Origin: Pygmaiobacter massiliensis
GTDB taxonomy: Bacteria > Bacillota > Clostridia > Oscillospirales > Ruminococcaceae
Length of the DNA stretch: 64,000 bases
NCBI RefSeq assembly: GCF_900199435.1
Contig: NZ_OAML01000003.1
Location: forward strand, 637,166-701,165
Direction of reading: 5' to 3'
Part shown: positions 42,328-49,297 of the stretch, piece after piece
Numbering within the stretch: the stretch's first letter is position 1
Layout: each line of letters starts with the position of its first letter
Translations under genes and position numbers: made by a program
The notes under the pieces: model-generated
What the model was told of the DNA's origin: nothing
Database searches by the model: none
Seen by the model: only the letters and a program-made list of their open reading frames with translations

Positions 42328-42710
42328 TGAACTTGATGTTGCGGCCTCACCACGGGCTTTGCATCCACAATTTTGTGGGCAAGGGCTATAGCGAAGCTTT
42401 TACAGCCAATATGAAAACGGTAATTGCACGCCTTGCACAGGAAGATCCGTTCTTTACGCTGGCAAAGGGCGAAGATGTGCTATGTGCGGCCTGCCCGCAC
42501 AACAAAACCGAATGTGAAAGCGCTGCCAAGGTGCGAAAGTTTGACGGTGAAGTACTTCGGCTTTGTGGCCTGCAGCCCGGGGATACTTTAAAATGGAGCG
42601 AGTTTGCCGCATTGGTGGACAGCCGAATTTTAGCCGCGGGAGAGTTTTCAACCGTTTGCGCAAGCTGCGAATGGTACCAAACCTGCCAAGCAATTGTAAA
42701 ACACGAATAA
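42327..42710 (+). CDS. DUF1284 family cysteine-rich protein
   Basis: This 127-residue protein opens with LRPHHGLCIHNFVGKGYS, the DUF1284 signature. It has cysteine motifs CAACPHN, a further Cys, and CASCEWYQTC near the C-terminus, which suggest an iron-sulfur or zinc site. The function is unknown. It is translationally coupled to the cyclophilin gene through a TAATG overlap. Confidence 0.85.
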   Translation: MNLMLRPHHGLCIHNFVGKGYSEAFTANMKTVIARLAQEDPFFTLAKGEDVLCAACPHNKTECESAAKVRKFDGEVLRLCGLQPGDTLKWSEFAALVDSRILAAGEFSTVCASCEWYQTCQAIVKHE

Positions 42711-42712
42711 AT

Positions 42713-42748
42713 AAAACCCCTTGCAGTTTTACACTGCAAGGGGTTTTT
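42713..42748. terminator. Bidirectional terminator between DUF1284 and bioY
   Basis: AAAACCCCTTGCAG (42713-42726) pairs with CTGCAAGGGGTTTT (42734-42747), with T-runs on both strands. Confidence 0.93.
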
Positions 42749-42758
42749 GTTTTGTGTA

Positions 42759-43286
42759 TTAGATATGTGCCATGCGTTTGCGCAGCGCACCGGAAAGTGC
42801 TACCGCAGCTGCAACTTTTACAAAGTCGGGAATCAGAAACGGAGTGACACACATTGCAAGGCTGGCCGCAAGGCCGTTACCGGTAAGGAACATAAACCAT
42901 GCGGTGCCTAGTGCGTAGCAGCAGACAAGGCCCAATAGGGTAGCCACGGCAATCGCCCAGGTGGGCAGTTGTTTTTTTACCGCAAGCGAGGGCAGAAGAG
43001 CCATAAAAAAGTAGCCGACAAGATAGCCGCCAGTGGGGCCGACCAGCACGGCGGGGCCGCCAGAAAAACCAGAGAATACCGGCAGACCGATGGCGCCGAT
43101 GACCAGGTAAACAGCAATGGAAGCCATTGCCCAGCCCGGGGTGAGCAGCAGGCCGGTGAGGAAGACCCCAAGCACCGCCAAGGTGAACGGCACAGGGCCG
43201 ATGGGCAGAGAAATCTGTGCAAGCACTGCGATTACCGCAGCAAGCAGACCTGCCAAAACAAGATCTTTGGTTTTAGATTTAGTCAT
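42759..43286 (-). CDS. bioY: Biotin transporter substrate-binding subunit BioY
   Basis: This 175-residue S-component of the ECF biotin importer has six hydrophobic segments and the BioY motifs PIGPVPFTLA and GGPAVLVGPTGGYLVG. The start at 43286 has TGGAGAA upstream; a frame from 43319 lacks a ribosome binding site. It lies 49 bp after birA in the same direction, so it shares the BirA-controlled promoter. Generic ECF subunits are not in the window. Confidence 0.95.
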   Translation of the reverse strand: MTKSKTKDLVLAGLLAAVIAVLAQISLPIGPVPFTLAVLGVFLTGLLLTPGWAMASIAVYLVIGAIGLPVFSGFSGGPAVLVGPTGGYLVGYFFMALLPSLAVKKQLPTWAIAVATLLGLVCCYALGTAWFMFLTGNGLAASLAMCVTPFLIPDFVKVAAAVALSGALRKRMAHI

Positions 43287-43335
43287 AATATTCTCCAATA
43301 ATACAAATTGTAGTATCAAAGAAGCGCTTTTGATG

Positions 43336-44310
43336 CTATTCGAGCCGTGTCGACACTTCGCCGGTCAACAAAGCTTCACGGGTACCGTCTGGCAACTCTA
43401 CCACAAGACGGCATTCATCGTCAATCTCAATTGCCGTTGCAGGGTAAGGATCGCGGCCATTGGGCAGTACCATAATTTTTTTGCCGGGCAGAATGCTGCG
43501 GCGGCGATACTCGGGCAAAAAGCCTTTTTGGCCGAGCGCTGGCAGCATTGCGGCAAAACGGCGAATAATCTCGATAGCAATTTCGTTAGAGAAAAGCGTC
43601 TGATGGCCTTCTTTAAAAATCTCGCCGGCAATCTGGCGCAGCTCTTCCGGCCAGCCGCCTTCGGGGGCGGTCAGGTTCAGTCCGATGCCAACAGCCATCC
43701 AGTCTACGTCTCCGGTTTCCATATCGGTACCGGCTTCGGTAAGAATGCCGCAAACTTTTTTGCCGTCGATGAAGACGTCGTTAACCCATTTAATGCCGGC
43801 ATCAATGCCTGCACGGTCTGCAAGGGTGCCACAGACGGCTACTGCGGCGGCGGTCGTTGCAAGCCCGCCGTCAGCAGAAGCAAGCGCCCTGGGGCGCACC
43901 AGCATGGTGAGGTAAAGGCCGTGTTTGGGTGAGTGGAACACCCGACCACGGCGGCCGCGGCCAGCAGTTTGTTCTGCCGAAATAATCGCGACAGGGCCTG
44001 GTTCACCATTTAGGGCCAGCTCTTTCGCGACCTGATTGGTAGAGTCCACTGCATCAAAGCATTGAATCTTCCAATCATCTAACCCCAATTGCTTTTTAAT
44101 GTAATCTGCCGAAAGCACGTCCGCCTGAGGTGCAAGGCGGTAGCCTTTGGTAACGGCAGCGTCCATGAGTACGCCTTTTTCTCGCAGCTCGTTGGCTGCT
44201 TTATGCACGGCATTGCGCGAAACGCCAAGTTCGGCGGCAATCGCGGCGCCGGAAAGAAAACTATCTCGATGCTCGAGTAGCTGCAAAAGTAACGCTTCTT
44301 TGGTTGTCAT
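43336..44310 (-). CDS. birA: Bifunctional biotin ligase/repressor BirA
   Basis: The 324-residue protein has an N-terminal winged helix (about 1-60, with GVSRNAVHKAANEL), a ligase domain with the biotin-binding loop GRGRRGR, and the small C-terminal SH3-like domain. It loads biotin onto carboxylases and represses biotin genes. The ATG at 44310 has GGAGG upstream; a GTG five codons earlier would read through that site. A BirA operator overlaps its promoter, so it regulates itself and bioY. Confidence 0.94.
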   Translation of the reverse strand: MTTKEALLLQLLEHRDSFLSGAAIAAELGVSRNAVHKAANELREKGVLMDAAVTKGYRLAPQADVLSADYIKKQLGLDDWKIQCFDAVDSTNQVAKELALNGEPGPVAIISAEQTAGRGRRGRVFHSPKHGLYLTMLVRPRALASADGGLATTAAAVAVCGTLADRAGIDAGIKWVNDVFIDGKKVCGILTEAGTDMETGDVDWMAVGIGLNLTAPEGGWPEELRQIAGEIFKEGHQTLFSNEIAIEIIRRFAAMLPALGQKGFLPEYRRRSILPGKKIMVLPNGRDPYPATAIEIDDECRLVVELPDGTREALLTGEVSTRLE

Positions 44311-44348
44311 AGCGGAGGCCTCCACTGTTTATTTGTAATTACAGATTT

Positions 44349-44376
44349 ATTATAACAAGAAAAAACAAAATGTCAA
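44349..44376 (-). promoter_or_regulatory. birA-bioY promoter
   Basis: On the minus strand TTGACA (44376-44371), 16 bp and TATAAT (44354-44349). The -35 is part of the operator. Confidence 0.85.
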
Positions 44377-44400
44377 CCTTAATTTAAAATATGGTTGACG
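44371..44400. promoter_or_regulatory. BirA operator
   Basis: TGTCAACC (44371-44378), 14 bp, GGTTGACG (44393-44400) is an inverted repeat with the arm sequence and spacing of Firmicutes BirA boxes. It overlaps the -35 of the birA promoter. Confidence 0.85.
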
Positions 44401-44427
44401 AATTTATGCGCGAGCCAATTCTAACAA

Positions 44428-45222
44428 TTAATCGATGCCAAACAGCACTTTACCGTTTTCAAAGGTGCGGGTAAGTATTTCGTCCGAACCCACATTTTTG
44501 ATTTCGGCAAGCTTTTGTGCCACATAGGTCAGCAGGGTGGAGTCGCAGCGTTTGCCGCGATAGGGCACCGGCGCCATATAGGGGCAATCTGTTTCTATCA
44601 GCATCTTATCCAGCGGCACAGCCGCAGCGGCTTCGATGGTTTTGCGTGCGTTTTTGAAGGTAACGACGCCGCCAAATCCAATGTACAGCCCCTGCGCAGT
44701 GAGCCATTTGGCATCATCTGCACTGCCGGAGTAGCAATGCACTACTCCTTTGGGACGATATTTTTTCAGCAATGCATAAGTGTCGCCGTGCGCCTCGCGG
44801 TCATGCACAATAATCGGCTTATCCAGTTCCAGCGCAAGCCGCAGCTCGGCTTCAAACAAAGCCAGTTGCTCGTCTTTGGGAATCGGCCAGTAATAGTCGA
44901 GCCCGCATTCGCCGATCGCCACCACTTTGGGGTGCTCGTAAAGTGGACGAATCGCAGCCATTTCTGCGCGCCAGTCGCCGCCAAAGCATGCCCGGGTAGA
45001 GGCATCCTCCTCAATAATACTTTCCGGGTGAATGCCCAGTGCCCCATAAATATGCGGATATTTTTCGCAGAGAGCGATGACCTTTTCGCTGGATTCAAAA
45101 TCGGTAGCGCAATCCACAACGAGCCCTACACCATTTTGCGGCAATGCAGCAAGTAAGGCATCACGATCCGCATCGAACTGCTGAGCAAGATAATGGGTGT
45201 GTGTATCAAAAATTTGTGGCAT
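44428..45222 (-). CDS. tatD: TatD-family metal-dependent deoxyribonuclease
   Basis: The 264-residue protein has the TatD metal-binding signatures: DTHTHY at the N-terminus, GECGLDYYW, IVHDREA, HCYSG and ETDCPYMAP. TatD enzymes are 3'-5' nucleases of DNA repair. The start at 45222 has AAGGAAGAGG upstream. The gene follows metG on the same strand, the usual metG-tatD order in Firmicutes, but a strong terminator lies between them. Confidence 0.94.
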   Translation of the reverse strand: MPQIFDTHTHYLAQQFDADRDALLAALPQNGVGLVVDCATDFESSEKVIALCEKYPHIYGALGIHPESIIEEDASTRACFGGDWRAEMAAIRPLYEHPKVVAIGECGLDYYWPIPKDEQLALFEAELRLALELDKPIIVHDREAHGDTYALLKKYRPKGVVHCYSGSADDAKWLTAQGLYIGFGGVVTFKNARKTIEAAAAVPLDKMLIETDCPYMAPVPYRGKRCDSTLLTYVAQKLAEIKNVGSDEILTRTFENGKVLFGID

Positions 45223-45318
45223 AAAAGTGCCTCTTCCTTTCTGGAAAAGTGAAAAAGATACAGCGCACAACAAATGCAATCAGAGCCAGAAGGGGTGTTT
45301 GTGTGCTGTAAAAACAAT

Positions 45319-45353
45319 CAGCGCCCGCCCAAACCAAACGGGGCAGGCGCTGA
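45319..45353 (-). terminator. metG terminator
   Basis: TCAGCGCC and GCCC arms pair with GGGC and GGCGCTGA around ACCAAAC, followed on the minus strand by TTGTTTTT. Confidence 0.85.
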
Positions 45354-45360
45354 ACAAAGT

Positions 45361-47334
45361 TTAATGAATCGCAGAACCAGGAGCAACGCTTTCGGGGAAG
45401 AAAACGACCGAAGCGCCGCCATCAGCGGTGTCGGCAGCCATAATCATGCCTTCCGAAACGTACTGGCCTTTCATCATCGGGCGCGGGGCAAGGTTTGCCA
45501 CAATACCGACGTGTTTACCAATCAGATCTTCCGGCTTGTACCATTTGGCAATGCCGGAAAGAATCATGCGCTCGCGCTCACCGTCAAACAGGGTGAACTT
45601 CAGCAGCTTTTTGCTTTCTTTCATCTGCTCACAGGTGAGCACTTTCGCAACGCGCAGCTCGCATTTGCAGAAGTCATCAATTGTGATTTCCGGCAGATGC
45701 TCGATAGGCTCAGCAGAAACGGGCGCAGTCGGTGCCGGGGCAGCGGCTTTTGCAGCCTCTTCCTGTGCTTTTTTCTGTGCTTCCAGCTCGGCCAGCTCTT
45801 TCGCAGCGTCAATACGCGGGAAGAGCGGGTCGCCGCCAGCTACGGTAAGGGTAGCGGGCAGCATGCCGAATTTAGAAAGGGTGTCAAAGCTGAGAACATC
45901 TTCCGGTGCACCAAGCTGTGCGGCAATCTTCGGGCCGGTGGTCGGCAAAAACGGAGTGAGCAGTACCGCGGCATAGCGCAGCACTTCGCACAAATTGTAA
46001 AGCACAGTTGCAAGACGGGCGTTGTTTGCCGGGTCTTTTGCCAGTGCCCACGGCATCGTTTCGTCGATATATTTGTTGGCACGCTGAATTGCCTTAAAGA
46101 TTTCTTGCAGTGCCTGGGGCAGCAGCAGTTTGTCCATGCAGGCAGTAACGGTTTCGGGCAATGCTTCACAAAGCGAAATCAGCTCTTTATCCAGTGCTTC
46201 GGGCTGGCGCTCTGCGGGCAGGGTGCCGCCAAAGTATTTTTTCACCATTGCAGTGGTGCGGGAGAGCAGGTTGCCAAGGTCGTTCGCAAGGTCGGCATTG
46301 ATACGATTGATCAGTGCTTCGTTGGTAAATACGCCGTCGTTGCCGAACGGAATATCACGCAGCAGGAAGTAGCGGATGGCATCTACGCCATAACGGTCGC
46401 AAAGCACGACCGGATCCACAATATTGCCTTTGGATTTGCTCATTTTGCCGCCGTCGATGAGTACCCAGCCGTGACCGAAGACGCGAGAGGGCAGCGGCAG
46501 ATCCAGTGCCATGAGCATAGCGGGCCAGATGATGGTATGGAAGCGCAGAATTTCTTTGCCTACCATATGCAGGTCAGCCGGCCAGTAGTTGGCATAGTCA
46601 TTATAAGCATCATTTTCATAGCCGAGTGCCGAGATGTAGTTGGAGAGCGCGTCAATCCAGACGTATACGGTGTGGTTCGGGTCGAAGTCCACCGGGATGC
46701 CCCATTTTACGCTGGTGCGGGAAACACAGGTATCCTGCAGGCCTTGCTCAATAAAGCTGATCATCTCGTTTTTGCGGCTTTCCGGCTGGATAAACTGCGG
46801 GTTTTCCTGATACAGCTTCAGCAGACGGTCCGAGTAATTGCTGATTTTAAAGAAGTAGGCCTCTTCTTCTGCGTCGTAAACTTCACGGCCACAATCGGGG
46901 CATTTGCCGTCAACCAGCTGGCTGTCGGTCCAAAAGCTCTCACAGGGTTTGCAGTAGTGGCCCTTGTAAACGCTTTTATAAATGTCGCCCTGGTCGTACA
47001 GCTTTTTGAAGATCTTCTGTACGGTTTTGACATGGTATTCGTCGGTGGTGCGCACAAAGCGGTCGTTGCTGATGTTCATCAGCTTCCACAGCTCTTTGAT
47101 GCCCGCGACGATGTCATCCACATACTGCTGCGGGGTCACGCCTTTGTCAGCGGCCTTGTCCTGAATTTTCTGGCCATGCTCATCGGTGCCGGTCAAAAAC
47201 ATAACGTCGTAGCCCTGCATCCGCTTGTAGCGGGCCAGTGCGTCACAGGCAACCGTGGTGTAGCTGTGGCCGATGTGCAGCTTGTCCGAGGGGTAGTAAA
47301 TCGGGGTTGTGATGTAATATTTTTTCTTTTCCAT
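45361..47334 (-). CDS. metG: Methionyl-tRNA synthetase
   Basis: This 657-residue class I synthetase has HIGH at 20-23 and KMSKS at 297-301. A zinc knuckle (CKPC and CPDC, about 127-147) and an anticodon-binding helical domain are present. The C-terminal EMAP-type tRNA-binding domain (about 550-657) follows an Ala/Pro-rich linker. GGAGGAGG precedes the ATG. The leader is rich in hairpins and differs from a T-box. Confidence 0.97.
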   Translation of the reverse strand: MEKKKYYITTPIYYPSDKLHIGHSYTTVACDALARYKRMQGYDVMFLTGTDEHGQKIQDKAADKGVTPQQYVDDIVAGIKELWKLMNISNDRFVRTTDEYHVKTVQKIFKKLYDQGDIYKSVYKGHYCKPCESFWTDSQLVDGKCPDCGREVYDAEEEAYFFKISNYSDRLLKLYQENPQFIQPESRKNEMISFIEQGLQDTCVSRTSVKWGIPVDFDPNHTVYVWIDALSNYISALGYENDAYNDYANYWPADLHMVGKEILRFHTIIWPAMLMALDLPLPSRVFGHGWVLIDGGKMSKSKGNIVDPVVLCDRYGVDAIRYFLLRDIPFGNDGVFTNEALINRINADLANDLGNLLSRTTAMVKKYFGGTLPAERQPEALDKELISLCEALPETVTACMDKLLLPQALQEIFKAIQRANKYIDETMPWALAKDPANNARLATVLYNLCEVLRYAAVLLTPFLPTTGPKIAAQLGAPEDVLSFDTLSKFGMLPATLTVAGGDPLFPRIDAAKELAELEAQKKAQEEAAKAAAPAPTAPVSAEPIEHLPEITIDDFCKCELRVAKVLTCEQMKESKKLLKFTLFDGERERMILSGIAKWYKPEDLIGKHVGIVANLAPRPMMKGQYVSEGMIMAADTADGGASVVFFPESVAPGSAIH

Positions 47335-47349
47335 ATTGTTTTCCTCCTC

Positions 47350-47468
47350 CGGCAGACGAATGAGCCTGCCGAATTAATTTGTGTAGTGTAATTGCTCTGT
47401 ACCAGAGCGTGAAAAGAAAACCTCCCGCCAAGACGGGCAGAAAATGTAAGCGGGGCAATTGGCCCCGC
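47350..47468 (-). other. Hairpin-rich metG 5' leader
   Basis: Four perfect stems follow each other: CGGCAG/CTGCCG (47350-47371) touching the ribosome binding site, GCTCTG/CAGAGC (47393-47407), CCCG/CGGG (47424-47437) and GCGGGGC/GCCCCGC (47450-47468). No T-box sequence (GGTGG...ACCGCG) is present. The function is unknown. Confidence 0.6.
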
Positions 47469-47476
47469 AAAGCACA

Positions 47477-47510
47477 CGGCAGCTGCACCAAACAAGAACA
47501 GCAGCTGCCG
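47477..47510 (-). terminator. Stem-loop after the FemABX gene
   Basis: CGGCAGCTGC (47477-47486) and GCAGCTGCCG (47501-47510) form a perfect 10-bp stem 65 bp past the stop codon. On the minus strand no long T-run follows, so it may also belong to the metG leader. Confidence 0.55.
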
Positions 47511-47574
47511 GTGAAAACAGACTTTGCAGTGGTGAGGTTATAAATGGCACCTGCCAGCGAGATGCGCTGAGCGT

Positions 47575-48609
47575 TTAGTGGTGGCGCAACTTGCTGCGTA
47601 CTTTCAGTGCCGTTTCTAGTGCGGCGTTTACAGCGGCATTGTAAACAATGCGGAACTCGCCCACCGTGGTGACAATTTCGCCTGTGAAGTTTTGCTTAAA
47701 GCCGAGTACGTTGTAGAGTGCTTCGCTGTCTTCTGGAGTAATGGCGACACCCTGCATGTCGTACACATGGCAGCCGGTGGAAAGTGCCCACTTCATCATC
47801 TCCCATTGGAGCATATAAGTGGCGCGCAGGCGGCGCAGAGAATGGTCGTCACTGCTGCACCCGTAAACGTGAGCAGTGCGGCCGGCGTAGTTGACCGAAA
47901 GGCCGCCGCAGATGGGCTCGCCGTCCGGTGAATAGCACATATAAAGCCGTGCTGCTTCAGGAAAGGCATCCAAAAAGCCCTGAAGATAGGACCTCGGACG
48001 AATCGAAAAGCCTTGGCGTTCGCCGGTTTCGCTGTACACCTTGTAAAAGTCGTCTAGGCATTCCATGCCATGGCGGCAAACAACGCCCTGCTTGGGTGCG
48101 TAGCGGATATAATAGCGGGTTTCGCGGGCAAATTTTGCCAGCAGCTCCTCTTCAGTGAGGCCTTTGATATAAGGTAACATATAGTTGTAGCGAGGCTGAA
48201 TCGTATCTTTAAACGAGGCATCGGGTGTAAAATCACAACCCAAAGAGCGGAAAAGCTCAATGTGCTTTTCGTCGCCTTCGTAAAGATAGGGGTCCATTTT
48301 TAAAATATGGGCATGGTACTGCTTGGCCACAGCGGCAGCACCCTCCAGCAGTTCGGCAATCAATGCCTTGTCGTCATAATCACACACCGGGCCGCGCGGG
48401 GCGTACATCAATGCGCCGGGGCCCATAGGCATAATCAGAATGCTCATGGTGCCGCGCAGTGCGCCGTTTTCATCCCGTACTGCGACGATTTCGTGTTTCC
48501 AGTTCGGTTTTACCTTGGCCCATGCGGGGCTTTGCATAAAGCTGCCGTTCGGGTGGGCAGCCACAAAGGCTTCCGCTTCGGCATACTGTTCCGGTTTCAA
48601 AATTTCCAC
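47575..48609 (-). CDS. FemABX-type aminoacyltransferase
   Basis: The 344-residue protein has the two GNAT-like lobes of peptidoglycan bridge enzymes, with the N-terminal FMQSPAWAKVK, the central FARETRYYIRYA and the C-terminal FGI-like VYDMQGV and LGFKQNFTGEI. FemX-type enzymes add the first cross-bridge amino acid from aminoacyl-tRNA to lipid II. Helical-arm sequence is limited, so it fits the short FemX/MurM class. Its position before metG on the same strand links it to tRNA charging only by neighbourhood. Confidence 0.88.
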   Translation of the reverse strand: MEILKPEQYAEAEAFVAAHPNGSFMQSPAWAKVKPNWKHEIVAVRDENGALRGTMSILIMPMGPGALMYAPRGPVCDYDDKALIAELLEGAAAVAKQYHAHILKMDPYLYEGDEKHIELFRSLGCDFTPDASFKDTIQPRYNYMLPYIKGLTEEELLAKFARETRYYIRYAPKQGVVCRHGMECLDDFYKVYSETGERQGFSIRPRSYLQGFLDAFPEAARLYMCYSPDGEPICGGLSVNYAGRTAHVYGCSSDDHSLRRLRATYMLQWEMMKWALSTGCHVYDMQGVAITPEDSEALYNVLGFKQNFTGEIVTTVGEFRIVYNAAVNAALETALKVRSKLRHH

Positions 48610-49140
48610 TTAGCGTTCCCTCGGATCCTTAAGATAATTTACATATAAAATATAGTATAGCACAAACCCTTGCAATTTACCACCAAAAGGGCTGTGAAAT
48701 GCCGCTAAAGCAAGGCTAAACAGCATTTTTCAACTGGTTTGTTGAAAGCTTTGTCTGGTGGCTGACATTTTACGCAGTTTTGTCTAACTTATATACTTGC
48801 GGTCATAGCTACATAGAATATGATTTTATTGCTAAAAACAAAAACCAAAAATAAGAACATAGTGCGGTTCAAAAATAAAAACAAGAAACGTGCAGCACGT
48901 AGATACCCTAAAAATCAAACAGCGGCTTATAAAATCTTGATTAGCCATAATGACGATTTTCATGTGGCACTTTACATAAATTTTAAAAAATGTTTTGTGA
49001 AATATCACAAAAAACAGCTAGCAAAAACCAAATAGTTGATAACAGCCGAAAGAAAAGACAAGTTTTCTCTCAAACCATGTCGACATGTTGGATACTCTTT
49101 GCTATAAGAATTAGACACTTTAAACAAAAACAGTAAAATG
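48610..49140. other. AT-rich divergent region before glgB, no supported gene
   Basis: Very AT-rich; a lysine-rich 71-codon frame at 48820-49035 looks like a composition artefact. It contains AT-rich promoter-like boxes for the minus-strand FemABX gene (TATACT and TATATT near 48645-48660), without a clear -35. Confidence 0.5.
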
Positions 49141-49177
49141 GGCACTTTTTTTATGGGGGTAATTGCTTAAATACAAC

Positions 49178-49205
49178 TTGAAAAAAAGTGCCGTTGTGTT
49201 AAAAT
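49178..49205 (+). promoter_or_regulatory. glg operon promoter
   Basis: TTGAAA (49178-49183), 16 bp and TAAAAT (49200-49205). The -35 lies at the edge of a perfect 12-bp inverted repeat (GGCACTTTTTTT at 49141-49152 with AAAAAAAGTGCC at 49181-49192). Confidence 0.55.
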
Positions 49206-49228
49206 AGGGGGTAAGAATGAGAAGGAAA

Positions 49229-49281
49229 GGCAGGGGTGCTTGGTGAAGATACAAATTCATCAAGCCCCCTGCCGTCTTTTT
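49229..49281 (+). terminator. Intrinsic terminator (attenuator) immediately before glgB
   Basis: The left arm at 49229-49247 (starts GGCAGGGG, ends TGAA) pairs with 49256-49273 (starts TTCATC, ends CCTGCC) in about 18 bp with one bulge and one G-U pair. TTTTTT follows. The glgB ribosome binding site AAAGGGGG (49283-49290) starts directly after the T-run. Confidence 0.85.
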
Positions 49282-49297
49282 TAAAGGGGGTAATCCA

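Noticed and set aside
45274-47391. 705-codon plus-strand frame opposite metG
   Set aside because: It is a shadow of the GC-skewed third positions of metG; metG has all catalytic motifs.
48820-49035. Lysine/asparagine-rich 71-codon frame
   Set aside because: Composition reflects A-rich DNA; no ribosome binding site or conserved pattern.
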